Assembly: GCF_012985465.1 (NCBI RefSeq)
Contig: NZ_JAAQWN010000003.1
Location: 248,001-312,000 of the forward strand
DNA length: 64,000 bases
Source: Pseudomonas sp. WS 5079
Lineage (GTDB): Bacteria; Pseudomonadota; Gammaproteobacteria; Pseudomonadales; Pseudomonadaceae
Direction: 5' to 3'
This document shows positions 21,133-31,303 of the stretch, piece after piece. The position numbers were made by a program, and so were the translations under genes. Below the pieces are notes generated by a model. That model made no database searches. It worked only from the letters and a program-made list of their open reading frames with translations, and was not told the DNA's origin. Within the stretch, counting starts at the first letter, position 1, and each line of letters starts with the position of its first letter.

Positions 21133-23049
21133 TCAGACCCGGAAGCGGCCGACCAGTGATTGCAGATGGGTGCCCAGGCGCGCCAGTTCGGTACTGGAGG
21201 CGGCAGTCTCTTCGCTGGCTGCTGCGGTCTGCTCGGACACATCGCGTACGTTCAGCACGCTGCGGTTGATCTCTTCGGCCACGGCGCTCTGTTGCTCGGC
21301 GGCGGTGGCGATCTGCTGGTTCATCGCCTGGATGGCCGAGACCGTGCGGGTGATGTTCCCCAGGGCATTGCCGGCGCGACGGGTCAGCTCGACGCTGCTG
21401 TCGGTGAGGCCACGGCTGTTGTCCATGATGGTCGCCACCTGCTGGGTGCCGCTTTGCAGGCCAACGATCAGCTCTTCGATCTCTTCGGTGGATTTTTGCG
21501 TGCGCTGCGCCAGGCTGCGCACCTCATCGGCCACCACCGCGAAGCCACGGCCGGCTTCCCCGGCGCGTGCCGCTTCAATGGCGGCGTTGAGTGCCAGCAG
21601 GTTGGTTTGCTGGGCCACGGACTTGATCACGTCCAGCACGCTGCCGATCTTGTCGCTTTCGCGCTTGAGATGGCCCATGGCCTCGGTGGAATTGCCGACT
21701 TCGCCGGCCAGGCGCTCGATCTGGGCGATGGCTTCGCCGACCACCCTGTCGCCTTCGCGGGCTTGTTGGTCGGCGGCGACGGCGGCTTCCGAGGCCTCCT
21801 CGGCATTGCGCGCCACTTCCTGCACGGTGGCGGCCATTTCGTTCATCGCGGTGGCGACCTGGTCGGTCTCCACCTTCTGGCTGTTGACCCCGGCGCTGGT
21901 CTGCTCGGTAACCGCCGACAACTCTTCGGCGGCGCTGGCAATTTGCGTCACGCCGTCGCTGATCCCGCCGATCAGGTCACGCAGGCCCATGGTCATGCTT
22001 TGCATGGCGCGTTGCAGTTGGCCCAATTCGTCCTGGCGTTGCGAAACCAGATCATGGGTCAGGTCACCGGCGGCGACGCGCTCGGCGACCTTGAGGGTCT
22101 GGCTCAGTGGAATCACGATCTGCCGGGTAATCGCCCAGGCCGCCACCATGCCAAAGACCAGCGCCAGGGCGGTGGCCAGCATCAACAGGAACTTGGCCTG
22201 TGCGGCGTCGGCGTCGCGGATGATGGTTTGGGAGGCGGTGAGTTTTTTGCTGCGCTCGAACAGCAGGTCACCTTGCTCGGCCATGGCCTTGAGGGCCGCG
22301 GCGCTGGCCACCTGGGAATCGCGAAACTGACTGACGGCGGCGAGGTAGGCCTTGAGGGAGTCGCTGGCCTCCTGCAGGTTGGCGCTGTATTGATCCGGCA
22401 GTTGGCTGCGCAGGCTGTCGGCGCTCTTCAGGGCGTTGGCAATGGCATCCAGCGCCGGTTGCTCAGCTTCGACCTTGGCGCTGTAGGTATAGCCGCGCAC
22501 CTGGAAACGCGCCTGCTGGATCAACTTGCTCAGTTCGACCGCGCTGTTGAACTGGGGGACGCTGTCACCTTGCAGCAGGACTTTTTCGATTTCCGCGACG
22601 CGCCCGACGGCGTTGTCGGCGGTAGCGCCAAGCTTGCTGCGTGCATCTTCGCGGTGGGCACCGGCCTGGACCATGGCGCCAAAGGCCTGTCGATACTTGG
22701 CGACGGCGGCCAACTGCTCATCGATGATGGCGACATCGGCCGGTTGCTCGATCTGGCTGCGCGCGGTCTTCAGGCCGCTGTCGAGTTTATCCATAAGCTC
22801 GTTGACCAGCCCCGGGCCTTGTTCGCCACGGCGCATTTCATAGTCCAGCCGGGCCTGGCGCAGGTCTTTGGTGAGTTCGTTGAGGCTGGAAATAAAACCC
22901 AGTTTATCGCCACGGCTGATCACGCCACTCAGGCCCGTCCAGCCGGTGAAGGTGATCAGCAGCGTGAGGACCAAGACCAGGCCAAAGCCCACGCTCAGCT
23001 TGCGATTGACGCTCACATTCCCCAGTTTTTCAGCTAGCCAACGGTACAT
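21133..23049 (-). CDS. Methyl-accepting chemotaxis protein, paralogue of its neighbour
   Basis: 638-residue chemoreceptor with the same plan: TM1 about 15-37, long helical periplasmic domain 38-285 including [11 protein letters not shown], a segment typical of HBM sensors, TM2 about 287-307, HAMP, and a signalling domain ending LVGRFRV. ATG 23049 is preceded on the minus strand by GGGGAG eight bases away; a TTG 21 bases upstream is discounted. The cytoplasmic halves of the two receptors are very similar while the sensor domains differ strongly, which is the usual outcome of tandem duplication followed by ligand divergence. Confidence 0.9.
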   Translation of the reverse strand: MYRWLAEKLGNVSVNRKLSVGFGLVLVLTLLITFTGWTGLSGVISRGDKLGFISSLNELTKDLRQARLDYEMRRGEQGPGLVNELMDKLDSGLKTARSQIEQPADVAIIDEQLAAVAKYRQAFGAMVQAGAHREDARSKLGATADNAVGRVAEIEKVLLQGDSVPQFNSAVELSKLIQQARFQVRGYTYSAKVEAEQPALDAIANALKSADSLRSQLPDQYSANLQEASDSLKAYLAAVSQFRDSQVASAAALKAMAEQGDLLFERSKKLTASQTIIRDADAAQAKFLLMLATALALVFGMVAAWAITRQIVIPLSQTLKVAERVAAGDLTHDLVSQRQDELGQLQRAMQSMTMGLRDLIGGISDGVTQIASAAEELSAVTEQTSAGVNSQKVETDQVATAMNEMAATVQEVARNAEEASEAAVAADQQAREGDRVVGEAIAQIERLAGEVGNSTEAMGHLKRESDKIGSVLDVIKSVAQQTNLLALNAAIEAARAGEAGRGFAVVADEVRSLAQRTQKSTEEIEELIVGLQSGTQQVATIMDNSRGLTDSSVELTRRAGNALGNITRTVSAIQAMNQQIATAAEQQSAVAEEINRSVLNVRDVSEQTAAASEETAASSTELARLGTHLQSLVGRFRV

Positions 23050-23153
23050 GCGGTGAACTCCCCTGAACAAGGCTTGGACTTATCCTGAGGGTATCGGCAT
23101 GCGAGCGGGATTCTGTAGCGGCACAAAGCCCCGTGGTGTTTGGAGGGGCGGGG

Positions 23154-23861
23154 TTAGAAGAGGCGGGCGAGCAGGGCGGTCACGGCAGTTTCTACGCGCA
23201 GGATCCGCGCGCCCAGTTGCACCGGCTGCAAGCCGGCCTTGGCCAGCAAGTCCACTTCATAGGGAATCCAGCCACCTTCGGGGCCGATGGCCAGGGTCAC
23301 CGGTTCATCCAGGCCGCGTGGGCAGGCCGGGTAATCGCCGGGATGCCCGACCAGGCCCAGGGTGTCCTGGGCCAGGGCCGGCAGGCGGTCTTCAACGAAG
23401 GGCTTGAAGCGTTTTTCGATGACGATCTCGGGCAGCACCGTATCCCGCGCCTGTTCCAGGCCGAGGATCAGTTGCTCGCGGATGGCTTCGGGCTCCAGGA
23501 ACGGGGTCTGCCAGAAACTTTTCTCGACCCGATAACTGTTGACCAGCACCACCCGTGGCACACCCATGGACGCCACGGTCTGCAACACCCGACGGAGCAT
23601 TTTCGGGCGTGGCAAGGCCAGCAGCAGGGTCAGTGGCAGCTTGGCCGGTGGCGGCTGGTCGAGGCTGATTTGCAGCTCGGCCTCGCCCGCTTCCAGGCGC
23701 AGCAACTGTGCATTGCCCATCAAGCCGCCAATGCGCCCCACGCGCAGGCTGTCGCCGACCGCGGCGCGATGCACTTCTTGCATGTGCACCAGGCGCCGGT
23801 CACGCAGCACGACCCGGTCGGCCGCGATAAAGTCGGCCTCTTCAAGCAGCAACAGGTTCAC
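23154..23861 (-). CDS. rsmE: RsmE, 16S rRNA m3U1498 methyltransferase
   Basis: 235-residue SPOUT-class methyltransferase that methylates N3 of U1498 in 16S rRNA. The C-terminal knot with the SAM-binding segments LAIGPEGGW and [11 protein letters not shown] is intact, and the N-terminal PUA-like part is present. Its start overlaps the tatC stop (ATGA), so it is the last gene of the long minus-strand ubiE-to-rsmE run. Confidence 0.95.
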   Translation of the reverse strand: MNLLLLEEADFIAADRVVLRDRRLVHMQEVHRAAVGDSLRVGRIGGLMGNAQLLRLEAGEAELQISLDQPPPAKLPLTLLLALPRPKMLRRVLQTVASMGVPRVVLVNSYRVEKSFWQTPFLEPEAIREQLILGLEQARDTVLPEIVIEKRFKPFVEDRLPALAQDTLGLVGHPGDYPACPRGLDEPVTLAIGPEGGWIPYEVDLLAKAGLQPVQLGARILRVETAVTALLARLF

Positions 23862-24649
23862 GGTTGGGTCGCTGGCGGCTGGTCGTCATCGGCGGGTTGG
23901 TCATCCGGGTGTTCGCCGCGCTTGCTTATCAGGCTGCCAAACAAGATGCCAATTTCAAACAGCATCCACATCGGCACGGCCAGCAAGGTTTGCGAGAAGA
24001 TATCCGGCGGAGTCAGGATCATGCCGACCACGAAGCAGCCGATGATCACGTACGGGCGAATCTTGCGCAGGTACTTCACGTCGACCACGCCGATCCACAC
24101 CAGCAGCACCACCGCCACCGGGATCTCGAAGGCCACGCCGAAGGCGAAGAACAGCGTCATCACGAAGTCGAGGTAACTGGTGATGTCGGTCATCATTTCC
24201 ACACCGGCCGGGGTAGCGGCGGCGAAGAACTTGAAGATCAGTGGGAACACCAGGAAGTAGGCGAACGCCATGCCGGTGTAGAACAGCATGATGCTCGACA
24301 CCAACAGCGGCACCGCGATGCGTTTTTCATGCTTGTACAGGCCCGGTGCGATAAAGCCCCAGATCTGGTGCAGGATCACCGGGATCGCCAAGAACAGCGA
24401 CACCATCATCGTCAACTTGAGCGGCGTGAGGAACGGCGAGGACACGTCGGTGGCGATCATCGTCGCGCCCACCGGCAGGTACTCGCGCAGTGGCGTGGAG
24501 ACGAAGGTGTAGATCTGCTGGGTAAAGGCAAACAGCCCGGCAAAGATCACGAAGATCGCCGCGACACACCGCAGCAGGCGGGTGCGCAACTCGGTGAGGT
24601 GCGAGACCAGCGGCATATGCTGGTCGTTTTCCGGTTTATCAGCGCTCAT
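23858..24649 (-). CDS. tatC: TatC, twin-arginine translocase core subunit
   Basis: 263-residue polytopic inner-membrane protein with six hydrophobic segments, the receptor for twin-arginine signal peptides. N-terminal [16 protein letters not shown] and the loop with [16 protein letters not shown] match the family. It overlaps both tatB and rsmE by four bases. Together with TatA and TatB it exports folded, often cofactor-bearing, proteins. Confidence 0.97.
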   Translation of the reverse strand: MSADKPENDQHMPLVSHLTELRTRLLRCVAAIFVIFAGLFAFTQQIYTFVSTPLREYLPVGATMIATDVSSPFLTPLKLTMMVSLFLAIPVILHQIWGFIAPGLYKHEKRIAVPLLVSSIMLFYTGMAFAYFLVFPLIFKFFAAATPAGVEMMTDITSYLDFVMTLFFAFGVAFEIPVAVVLLVWIGVVDVKYLRKIRPYVIIGCFVVGMILTPPDIFSQTLLAVPMWMLFEIGILFGSLISKRGEHPDDQPADDDQPPATQP

Positions 24650-25053
24650 GGGGCTCGCGGCGGCAATGTAGGGTCGTGGGGAGCGGGCGACGCGGTAGGC
24701 GTCGGCGCAGGCTCTGCTGGGGGAGCGGGCGTGGCGATCGGGGGCGTCTCGGCCACCGGCGCAATGCTCTGCTCGGGCACCGGCTCAACCGGTGTCGGCG
24801 CCTGTTGCTGGGGCGCGAGGATTTTGCGCGCTTCCTGCTCCAGGGACAGAATGTGTTCGTTGTGCAGTTGCCGGCGAATCTCGTCGGCGCCGATTTCCCG
24901 TTCAACTTCCTGTTTGATGGCGTTGAAACTGCGTTTCAGGCGCCCGACCCACAGGCCGGCCGTGCGCGCGGCGCCGGGCAGGCGTTCAGGCCCCAGCACC
25001 AGCAGGGCAACGAGGCCGACGAGCAGCAGTTCAGAGAAGCTGATACCAAACAT
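24646..25053 (-). CDS. tatB: TatB, twin-arginine translocase subunit
   Basis: 135 residues: an N-terminal transmembrane helix [23 protein letters not shown] with the hallmark Glu and Gly-Pro hinge, an amphipathic helix, and a long Pro/Ala-rich C-terminal tail. TatB joins TatC in the substrate-receptor complex. It overlaps tatC and lies ten bases after tatA. Confidence 0.95.
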   Translation of the reverse strand: MFGISFSELLLVGLVALLVLGPERLPGAARTAGLWVGRLKRSFNAIKQEVEREIGADEIRRQLHNEHILSLEQEARKILAPQQQAPTPVEPVPEQSIAPVAETPPIATPAPPAEPAPTPTASPAPHDPTLPPRAP

Positions 25054-25063
25054 TAGTCAGTGC

Positions 25064-25342
25064 TCACGAGTCTTTGCGGGACGGCTCTTCGACTTTCTCG
25101 GCCTGTACGTCGAAGGTGCGACGCTCGGTGATCGGCTGTGCCGCCTGCGGGTGTACAGGTTGCGCCGGTGGAACCGGGGTGGCGCCGGTATCGGCCGGTT
25201 TTTCGTCGTCGTTCATGGCCTTGCGAAAGCCCTTGATGGATTCGCCGACATCAGTGCCCAGGTTCTTCAGTTTCTTGGTACCGAACACCAGGACGACCAC
25301 TACGAGAATGACGATCCAGTGTTTCCAGTCAAAAATGCCCAT
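25064..25342 (-). CDS. tatA: TatA, twin-arginine translocase pore subunit
   Basis: 92 residues: short hydrophobic helix ([16 protein letters not shown]) with the FGTKKL hinge, amphipathic helix with [17 protein letters not shown], and an acidic/Pro-rich tail. The start is preceded by GAGGAA. TatA multimers form the transport conduit. It is first of the tatABC trio and follows hisE in the same direction. Confidence 0.95.
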   Translation of the reverse strand: MGIFDWKHWIVILVVVVLVFGTKKLKNLGTDVGESIKGFRKAMNDDEKPADTGATPVPPAQPVHPQAAQPITERRTFDVQAEKVEEPSRKDS

Positions 25343-25369
25343 GCTGCAATTCCTCAGTCAGAAAGTTAT

Positions 25370-25702
25370 TCAGGCGGACGGGCGCGAGGCCTTTTCGGCG
25401 TGCCCGGACAAGCCGAAGCGACGGTCCAGTTCATCCAGCACGGCCTGTGGGTGCTGCCCCAGTTGGGCGAGCATGACCAGGCTATGGAACCACAAGTCAG
25501 CGGTCTCATAGATGACATCGCTGTAATCGCCGCTGATTTCGGCATCCTTGGCGGCGATGATGGTCTCGACGGATTCTTCGCCGAGTTTTTCCAGAATCTT
25601 GTTCAGGCCCTTGTGGTACAGGCTGGCGACATAGGAGCTGTCGGCGTCCGCACCTTTGCGGTCCTCCAGCACCTGGGCCACACGGTTCAGGGTATCGCTC
25701 AT
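25370..25702 (-). CDS. hisE: HisE, phosphoribosyl-ATP pyrophosphatase
   Basis: 110-residue all-alpha MazG-like pyrophosphohydrolase converting phosphoribosyl-ATP to phosphoribosyl-AMP in histidine biosynthesis. Motifs [15 protein letters not shown] and [13 protein letters not shown] contain the metal-binding acidic residues. The ATG at 25702 lies just after the hisI stop. In this genus hisE is separate from hisI and not in the main his operon. Confidence 0.95.
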   Translation of the reverse strand: MSDTLNRVAQVLEDRKGADADSSYVASLYHKGLNKILEKLGEESVETIIAAKDAEISGDYSDVIYETADLWFHSLVMLAQLGQHPQAVLDELDRRFGLSGHAEKASRPSA

Positions 25703-25704
25703 GT

Positions 25705-26097
25705 TCAATGTCCTGCCGAGTAAATGGCGTGCGGGTCTTTGAGCACCGGCTCGACGGTTTTCCACGCGCCGTTCTCGAACACTCGGTAGAAGCAGCTGTG
25801 GCGGCCGGTATGACAGGCGATGTCGCCGACTTGCTCGACCATCAGCACGATCACGTCGGCGTCGCAGTCCAGGCGCATTTCGTGCAGCTTTTGTACATGC
25901 CCGGACTCTTCGCCCTTGCGCCACAGTTTGCCACGGGAACGTGACCAGTAGATGGCACGCTGCTCGGCGGCAGTCAGGCTCAGGGCCTCGCGGTTCATCC
26001 AGGCCATCATCAGGATGCGCCCGGTCTTGTGGTCCTGGGCAATGGCCGGCACCAGGCCGTCACTGTCCCATTTGATCTCGTCCAGCCAGTCTTTCAT
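25705..26097 (-). CDS. hisI: HisI, phosphoribosyl-AMP cyclohydrolase
   Basis: 130-residue zinc enzyme opening the adenine ring of phosphoribosyl-AMP. Conserved motifs include [15 protein letters not shown], the metal-binding DCDAD and [11 protein letters not shown] with the zinc Cys and His residues. Start ATG 26097 follows GGAG by six bases; an upstream in-frame start at 26142 is rejected. Located between ubiB and hisE. Confidence 0.96.
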   Translation of the reverse strand: MKDWLDEIKWDSDGLVPAIAQDHKTGRILMMAWMNREALSLTAAEQRAIYWSRSRGKLWRKGEESGHVQKLHEMRLDCDADVIVLMVEQVGDIACHTGRHSCFYRVFENGAWKTVEPVLKDPHAIYSAGH

Positions 26098-26161
26098 CTT
26101 CGACTCCGACAGCCGTGCGCGACCCGCCCCGGCAATGTGCAACAGTGTATAACCGGTCGGC

Positions 26162-27766
26162 CTATCGACGCACGACCAGATAAAGACCCACGGCGACCAT
26201 GATCCCGGCCGGCCAATGGCCCAGCTCGTTCAACGGCCCACCGGCTGCGAGCACCGCGCCACCGCCCAGGTGCGCCGCGCCCAGCAGGCGCAGGAACCAG
26301 TCGTCCTTGCGCTGGTGCCACGGCGGCGCCGGGTCCTTGGCGTGGGGCTGGGACATGCGCTCGAGCAGGTCGCGGGTCATGTTGGCCAGGTGCGGTAGCT
26401 GCTCGACCTGGCTTTGCAGGTTGCCCAGCAGGGTTTTCGGGCTGACGCGCTCGCGCATCCAGCGTTCGAGGAACGGTTGCGCGGTGTTCCACAGGTCCAG
26501 GTCCGGGTACAGCTGGCGGCCCAGGCCTTCGATATTGAGCAGGGTCTTTTGCAGCAGCACCAGTTGCGGCTGCACTTCCATATTGAAGCGTCGCGCGGTC
26601 TGGAACAGGCGCATCAGTACCTGGCCGAATGAAATATCTTTTAACGGTTTTTCGAAGATCGGCTCGCACACGGTGCGGATTGCTGCCTCGAACTCATTGA
26701 GCTTGGTTTCGGCCGGCACCCAGCCCGAATCGATGTGCAATTGCGCCACGCGCCGGTAGTCACGCTTGAAGAAGGCAAACAGGTTGCGCGCCAGGTAGTC
26801 CTGGTCCTCGGGGGTGAGGCTGCCGACGATGCCGCAGTCGATCGCGATGTACTGCGGGCTCCATGGATTTACCGTGCTGACGAAGATATTGCCGGGGTGC
26901 ATGTCGGCGTGGAAGAAGCTGTCGCGAAACACCTGGGTGAAGAAAATCTCCACACCACGCTCGGCGAGCATCTTCATGTCGGTGCGCTGGTCGGCCAGGG
27001 TCGCCAGATCCGTGACCTGCACGCCGTAGATGCGCTCCATCACCAGCACCTTTGGCCGGCACCAGTCCCAATAGACCTGCGGCACGTACAGCAGTGGCGA
27101 GCCTTCGAAGTTGCGCTTGAGCTGGCTGGCGTTGGCTGCTTCACGCAACAGGTCGAGTTCGTCGTAGATGGTTTTTTCGTAGTCGGCGACCACATCCACC
27201 GGGTGCAACAGGCGCGCATCGGCAGAGAAGCGCTCGGCGGCGCGGGCCAGAATGAACAGCCAGGCCAGGTCCTGGCCGATGATCGGCTTGAGGCCAGGGC
27301 GGATCACCTTGACCACCACCTCTTCGCCGGTTTTAAGCTGGGCGGCGTGCACCTGGGCAACCGAGGCCGAGGCCAGGGGCTCGACGTCGAAACGGCTGAA
27401 CACTTCGCTGATTTTCTTGCCCAGCTGTTCTTCGATCAGCTTCATCGACTGCTGTGAGTCGAACGGCGGCACGCGGTCCTGCAACAGCATCAGCTCGTCG
27501 GCGATATCCTCGGGCAGCAGGTCCCGACGGGTCGACAGGATCTGCCCGAACTTGATGAAGATCGGCCCCAGGTCCTGCAAGGCCAGGCGCAGGCGTGCGC
27601 CACGGCTCAGGTCCAGGGTCTTGCGCGGGAACCAGCGCCACGGCAGCACGTAGCGCACTGCCAGCAACAACCACGGCAGCGGCAGGGCGAACAGCAGGTC
27701 ATCGAGGCGGTAGCGAATGACGACGCGTTGGATTCGGAACAGACGGCGGACGGCGAGCAGCTTCAT
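26162..27766 (-). CDS. ubiB: UbiB, ubiquinone biosynthesis atypical kinase/ATPase
   Basis: 534-residue membrane-anchored ADCK-family protein required for ubiquinone biosynthesis. Family marks visible: the KxGQ motif in [11 protein letters not shown], the Ala-rich loop ASASVAQVH in place of a Gly-rich P-loop, the Lys in VVKVIRPG, the catalytic-loop-like [10 protein letters not shown] and the metal motif IDCG. Two C-terminal hydrophobic helices ([14 protein letters not shown] and [11 protein letters not shown]) anchor it. It overlaps ubiJ by four bases. Confidence 0.96.
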   Translation of the reverse strand: MKLLAVRRLFRIQRVVIRYRLDDLLFALPLPWLLLAVRYVLPWRWFPRKTLDLSRGARLRLALQDLGPIFIKFGQILSTRRDLLPEDIADELMLLQDRVPPFDSQQSMKLIEEQLGKKISEVFSRFDVEPLASASVAQVHAAQLKTGEEVVVKVIRPGLKPIIGQDLAWLFILARAAERFSADARLLHPVDVVADYEKTIYDELDLLREAANASQLKRNFEGSPLLYVPQVYWDWCRPKVLVMERIYGVQVTDLATLADQRTDMKMLAERGVEIFFTQVFRDSFFHADMHPGNIFVSTVNPWSPQYIAIDCGIVGSLTPEDQDYLARNLFAFFKRDYRRVAQLHIDSGWVPAETKLNEFEAAIRTVCEPIFEKPLKDISFGQVLMRLFQTARRFNMEVQPQLVLLQKTLLNIEGLGRQLYPDLDLWNTAQPFLERWMRERVSPKTLLGNLQSQVEQLPHLANMTRDLLERMSQPHAKDPAPPWHQRKDDWFLRLLGAAHLGGGAVLAAGGPLNELGHWPAGIMVAVGLYLVVRR

Positions 27767-28386
27767 GCGTTATCGCTTGGATCAAGGGAGCGGTTCAGGC
27801 GCTCGAAGCGCGCCTCAAGCCGTTCCAGGTCGAGTTTGGCCTGGTCGAGTTCACGAAAGCGCGCTTCGGCTTCCCGTTGTCCGACGAGGGTGCGCGATTC
27901 TTCGCTCAGGTATTCGGCGAGGTTCTGATTGAGACTGGCGAAACCCTGCTGGTACCAGCGCGAACGGCTGCGCAGGTGCCCGCTGATCAACTGGGTGGCC
28001 ACCGGGCCGAGCCAGCGCGACAGCTCGTATTCCCAGTCCAGCTCCAAGTCTTGCAGCACGGCGGCCAGGTCCATCAGCACCGCGCTGTCGCCTTCAAGGG
28101 TCACCTCGGGGCCGTGCAGGATCGCGGTCTTGTCACGGCTCAAGGCCAGGCGCAGCAGGCTCGCCGCCGGTGCACGCAGGGTGCAGTCGGCATCGGCGGC
28201 CCAGTGCGCGGCGAGCATCAGGCCTTCATCGCTGGGCAGGATAAACAGCTGCAAGGCCGGGCTGGTGCAATCGACGGCAATGATCTTGCCGTTCAGGTGC
28301 GCCAGCCGTGCCAGGGCGGTGCTGTCCAGGCGCAGGACACGGTTGAGGCCGTGTTCGACACTGGCGAGAAGGCCCGTGAACAACAT
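27763..28386 (-). CDS. ubiJ: UbiJ, ubiquinone biosynthesis accessory factor
   Basis: 207-residue protein with an N-terminal SCP2 lipid-binding domain (about 15-115) and a C-terminal Leu/Glu/Arg-rich coiled coil (about 165-205, with [16 protein letters not shown]). With UbiK it is thought to present lipid intermediates to the Ubi enzyme complex. It is coupled to both neighbours: its start overlaps the ubiE stop by one base and its stop overlaps ubiB. Confidence 0.92.
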   Translation of the reverse strand: MLFTGLLASVEHGLNRVLRLDSTALARLAHLNGKIIAVDCTSPALQLFILPSDEGLMLAAHWAADADCTLRAPAASLLRLALSRDKTAILHGPEVTLEGDSAVLMDLAAVLQDLELDWEYELSRWLGPVATQLISGHLRSRSRWYQQGFASLNQNLAEYLSEESRTLVGQREAEARFRELDQAKLDLERLEARFERLNRSLDPSDNA

Positions 28387-29156
28387 CAGGGCTTGATGCC
28401 GCGATGCAGGGCGACGATACCGGAGGTCATGTTGTGATAGGTCACGCGGTCGAAGCCGGCCTCGACCATCATCGACTTCAGGGTTTCCTGGTTGGGGTGC
28501 ATGCGGATCGACTCGGCCAGGTAGCGATAGCTCTCGGCATCATTGGTGATCAGCTTGCCCATCAACGGCATGAAGGCGAACGAGTAGGTGTCGTAGACCT
28601 TGGACATCAGCGCGTTGGTCGGCTTGGAGAACTCCAGCACCAGCAGGCGACCACCGGGCTTGAGCACCCGCAGCATCGAGCGCAGGGCGTCTTCCTTGTG
28701 GGTCACGTTGCGCAGGCCGAAGGCGATGGTCACGCAGTCGAAATGGTTGTCGGGGAATGGCAGCTTTTCAGCGTCGGCCTGGACGAACTCGATATTACCC
28801 GCCACGCCCTTGTCCAGTAGGCGATCGCGGCCCACCTTGAGCATCGAGCCGTTGATGTCCGCCAATACCACCTGGCCGGTGGGGCCAACGAGCTTGGAGA
28901 ACTTGGCGGCCAGGTCGCCGGTGCCACCGGCGATATCCAGCACCCGGTTGCCGGTGCGCACGCCGGACAACTCGATGGTGAAACGTTTCCACAGGCGGTG
29001 CATGCCGCCCGACAGCACGTCGTTCATCAGGTCGTACTTGGCGGCCACGGAGTGGAACACTTCAGCGACTTTTTCCGCTTTCTGGCTTTCCGGGACGTTC
29101 TTGAAGCCGAAGTGAGTGGTGGGTTCGGCATCGCTGCCTTTGCGCTGATCAGTCAT
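28386..29156 (-). CDS. ubiE: UbiE, ubiquinone/menaquinone C-methyltransferase
   Basis: 256-residue class-I SAM methyltransferase that methylates 2-polyprenyl-6-methoxy-benzoquinol. SAM motif [12 protein letters not shown], then [17 protein letters not shown], and the UbiE signature near [15 protein letters not shown] 29156 ([13 protein letters not shown]) gives the family length; ATGs further upstream would add non-conserved residues. It is the first gene of the ubiE-ubiJ-ubiB-hisI-hisE-tatABC-rsmE run and has its own candidate promoter. Confidence 0.96.
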   Translation of the reverse strand: MTDQRKGSDAEPTTHFGFKNVPESQKAEKVAEVFHSVAAKYDLMNDVLSGGMHRLWKRFTIELSGVRTGNRVLDIAGGTGDLAAKFSKLVGPTGQVVLADINGSMLKVGRDRLLDKGVAGNIEFVQADAEKLPFPDNHFDCVTIAFGLRNVTHKEDALRSMLRVLKPGGRLLVLEFSKPTNALMSKVYDTYSFAFMPLMGKLITNDAESYRYLAESIRMHPNQETLKSMMVEAGFDRVTYHNMTSGIVALHRGIKP

Positions 29157-29184
29157 ATCGCTGTCACCAAAAGAGAATGGGGGC

Positions 29185-29213
29185 ATTCTAATCCCCAAGG
29201 CATGCTTTGTCTT
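29185..29213 (-). promoter_or_regulatory. Candidate sigma-70 promoter for ubiE operon
   Basis: On the minus strand AAGACA (29213-29208) is followed after 17 bases by TAGAAT (29190-29185), about 29 bases upstream of the ubiE ATG. The -10 matches five of six consensus positions, the -35 four of six. Confidence 0.45.
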
Positions 29214-29311
29214 GGCAAGGCTGAAGGTAAGATAGGTGGCCGCCGAGACCTTTTGCCGCATGGCGGGTGAGCAGGGTGCTCAATACGTCTTTATAACGAG
29301 GAGTCATTCAA

Positions 29312-29587
29312 ATGGCCCGCATACAGATTGAACGTGCCCACGCACTGGGTAAGGAAGCTGCCAGGGCGAAAGCCGAGAAGTTGGCGCATAAACTCAAGGA
29401 ACAATATGGCCTGGAGCCATCTTGGTCTGGCGACACGTTGAACCTCAAGCGTTCCGGCGTCAAAGGCACGCTGAAAGTGGCCGAGGATTCGTTAAGGATT
29501 GAAGTGGAACTGGGCCTGTTGATGTCGGCCATGAGTGGCACCATCAAGTCCGAAATCGAGAAGGCCCTGGATAAAGCCCTGGCCTGA
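29312..29587 (+). CDS. Polyhydroxyalkanoic acid system family protein
   Basis: Small 91-residue basic protein starting MARIQIERAHALGKEAARAKAEKLAHKL, with GVKGTLKV and LGLLMSAMSGTIKSEIEKALDKAL later. It belongs to the family named for its position beside pha genes in many proteobacteria (PHA_gran_rgn). Its biochemical role is not established. A good ribosome site (GAGGAG) precedes the ATG. Divergent from ubiE, upstream of phaI. Confidence 0.85.
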   Translation: MARIQIERAHALGKEAARAKAEKLAHKLKEQYGLEPSWSGDTLNLKRSGVKGTLKVAEDSLRIEVELGLLMSAMSGTIKSEIEKALDKALA

Positions 29588-29621
29588 TCTGCGACTGCGC
29601 GCCGCATTGGCTGGAGGCTCA

Positions 29622-29651
29622 TTGTGCTGTTCTTAGGGTGCCGATTCTAAT
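29622..29651 (+). promoter_or_regulatory. Candidate promoter of phaIF
   Basis: TTGTGC (29622-29627) and TCTAAT (29646-29651) are separated by 18 bases, about 75 bases before the phaI start. The TetR-type regulator PhaD is known to act at phaI and phaC1 promoters in related species; I could not define its operator here. Confidence 0.4.
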
Positions 29652-29725
29652 TTTTCTCCCTACTTTGTACTCAGCCCTCAACTCCTGTGGGCAGTTCCTC
29701 CACCCTTTTATGCGTGAGGTGCACC

Positions 29726-30148
29726 ATGGCCAAAGTTATTTTGAAGAAAAAAATCGACACCCAAATCAGCGCTCTGAGCGACGTTAAAACCTATGCTCGC
29801 AAGATCTGGCTGGCGGGTTTGGGGGCTTACGCGAAGGTCGGCAGCGAAGGCAGCGAGTACTTCAAGGAACTCGTTAAGACCGGTCAACATGTTGAAAGCA
29901 AAGGCAAAAAAGTTGTGAATGAACAACTTGATGCTGCCAACAGTCAGATTGATTACGTTAAGAGCAATGTCTCCAGCGTCAAAGGTCGCGTCGAAGTGCA
30001 ACTGGATAAAGTCGAGAAGGCTTTTGACGCGCGTGTTGCAAGTGCCTTGAATCGAATCGGCATTGCGTCTAAACATGACGTGGAGACACTCTCTGCTAAG
30101 CTCGATGAGCTAACGGCATTGCTCGAACGTGTCGCGCGTAAACACTAA
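29726..30148 (+). CDS. phaI: PhaI, PHA granule-associated phasin
   Basis: 140-residue phasin that coats medium-chain-length polyhydroxyalkanoate granules. N-terminal Lys-rich segment, then YARKIWLAGLGAYAKVGSEGSEYFKELVKTG, a stretch shared almost exactly with PhaF, followed by an amphipathic helical region and a Leu-heptad end (LSAKLDELTALLERVAR). ATG 29726 is five bases after GAGGT; an upstream start at 29687 is not credible. Followed by phaF after 11 bases, in one operon. Confidence 0.94.
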   Translation: MAKVILKKKIDTQISALSDVKTYARKIWLAGLGAYAKVGSEGSEYFKELVKTGQHVESKGKKVVNEQLDAANSQIDYVKSNVSSVKGRVEVQLDKVEKAFDARVASALNRIGIASKHDVETLSAKLDELTALLERVARKH

Positions 30149-30159
30149 GGAGACATCGG

Positions 30160-31119
30160 ATGGCTGTTAAAAAGACTACTCAGAAAGAAGGCAGCTCTTG
30201 GGTCGGGAAAGTTGAAGAATACTCCCGCAAGATCTGGCTGGCTGGTTTAGGCGTGTACTCGAAGATCGACAGTGACGGCAGCAAACTCTTCGAGACTTTG
30301 GTTAAAGACGGCGAGAAGGCCGAGAAGTTGACCAAGAGCACAGTCGGTAAACAAGTAGATGCGGCCAAGGCGAGCGCGAGTTCGGCCAAGTCCCGTATCA
30401 GTGATGCGAAAAAGCAGGTACTGGGTACTTGGGGCGAACTTGAAGGTGCACTCGACAAGCGCCTGAACAGTGCTATTTCGCGCCTGGGCGTGCCGAGCCG
30501 CAATGAAGTGAAGGCGCTGCACAGCAAGGTCGATACCCTGACCAAGCAAATCGAAAAGCTGACCGGTGCTAAAGTCGCTCCCGTCAAAGCAGCGGCCAAG
30601 CCTGCTGCCAAGCCGGCCGCGAAAACGGCTGCGGCCAAACCTGCGGCGAAAACCGCGGCCAAGCCACTGGTCAAGGCCGCGGCCAAGCCAGCCGCTAAAC
30701 CTGCTGCCAAGCCAGCGGCGAAAACGGCAGCAGCCAAACCTGCCGCCAAGCCTGCTGCCAAGAAGCCAGTAGCGGCTAAAGCTGCTGCAAAACCTGCGGC
30801 CAAGCCGGCAGCGAAACCTGCCGCCAAGCCTGTGGCAAAAACGGCTGCGGCCAAGCCGGCTGCCAAGCCAGTGGCAGCAAAACCCGCAGCCAAACCGGCC
30901 GCCGCGAAGCCTGCAGCCAAGCCAGCAGCGGCAAAACCTGCGGCAAAGCCAGCAGCGAAAAAGCCGGCCGTAGCCAAGAAACCTGCAACGCCCAAGCCTG
31001 CTGTAGCGGCCAAGCCTGCAACCCCGGCACCTGCGACCAACTCGGCCACCGCGCCGACGCCCGCCGCAGCGACCCCGACTGTAACGCCGGCCACCCCGAC
31101 GCCATCCAGTCAGTCCTGA
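30160..31119 (+). CDS. phaF: PhaF, phasin with histone H1-like tail
   Basis: 319-residue bifunctional granule protein. Residues 1-~140 are the phasin domain (EEYSRKIWLAGLGVYSKI, coiled helix ending KVDTLTKQIEKLTGA). From ~145 to ~290 it consists of Ala-Lys-Pro repeats (AAKPAAKPAAKT type) like eukaryotic histone H1 and AlgP, which bind DNA non-specifically. The last ~30 residues are Thr/Pro/Ala-rich. Known role in P. putida: linking granules to the nucleoid so they segregate at division, and influencing pha gene expression. Confidence 0.95.
   Translation: MAVKKTTQKEGSSWVGKVEEYSRKIWLAGLGVYSKIDSDGSKLFETLVKDGEKAEKLTKSTVGKQVDAAKASASSAKSRISDAKKQVLGTWGELEGALDKRLNSAISRLGVPSRNEVKALHSKVDTLTKQIEKLTGAKVAPVKAAAKPAAKPAAKTAAAKPAAKTAAKPLVKAAAKPAAKPAAKPAAKTAAAKPAAKPAAKKPVAAKAAAKPAAKPAAKPAAKPVAKTAAAKPAAKPVAAKPAAKPAAAKPAAKPAAAKPAAKPAAKKPAVAKKPATPKPAVAAKPATPAPATNSATAPTPAAATPTVTPATPTPSSQS
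30586..31020 (+). repeat. Degenerate GCC-AAG-CC(N) repeats in phaF
   Basis: The Ala-Lys-Pro tail is encoded by many imperfect copies of units such as AAACCTGCGGCCAAGCC. Such tracts are prone to length change by recombination, so repeat number may differ between strains. Confidence 0.8.
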
Positions 31120-31136
31120 TTTACACGGGACAAATA

Positions 31137-31168
31137 AAAGCGCCCGGCCTGCAAAGGTCGGGCGTTTT
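31137..31168. terminator. Bidirectional intrinsic terminator between phaF and phaD
   Basis: Stem CGCCCGGCC (31141-31149) with GGTCGGGCG (31156-31164), one G-T pair, flanked by AAAA on the left and TTTT on the right. It can stop phaIF transcription on the plus strand and phaC1ZC2D on the minus strand. Confidence 0.88.
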
Positions 31169-31210
31169 ACTGGGTGCTTGCAACAACACATTCCTAATGT
31201 GTGTGGGCTT

Positions 31211-31300
31211 GTGTGGGAGCGGGCTTGCCCGCGATAGCGGTGTATCAGTGCCAGATTTGTTGGCTGACCCACCGCAATCGCGAGCAAGCCCGCTCCCACA
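31211..31300. repeat. REPIN 3' of phaD
   Basis: REP copies TGTGGGAGCGGGCTTGCC (plus, from 31212) and the inverted GAGCAAGCCCGCTCCCACA ending at 31300. Located between the phaF terminator and the phaD stop codon. Confidence 0.88.
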
Positions 31301-31303
31301 TTT

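Noticed and set aside
19134..23037. Long plus-strand frames opposite the two chemoreceptor genes
   Set aside because: The minus-strand products have clear HAMP and signalling domains; the plus-strand translations do not match anything.
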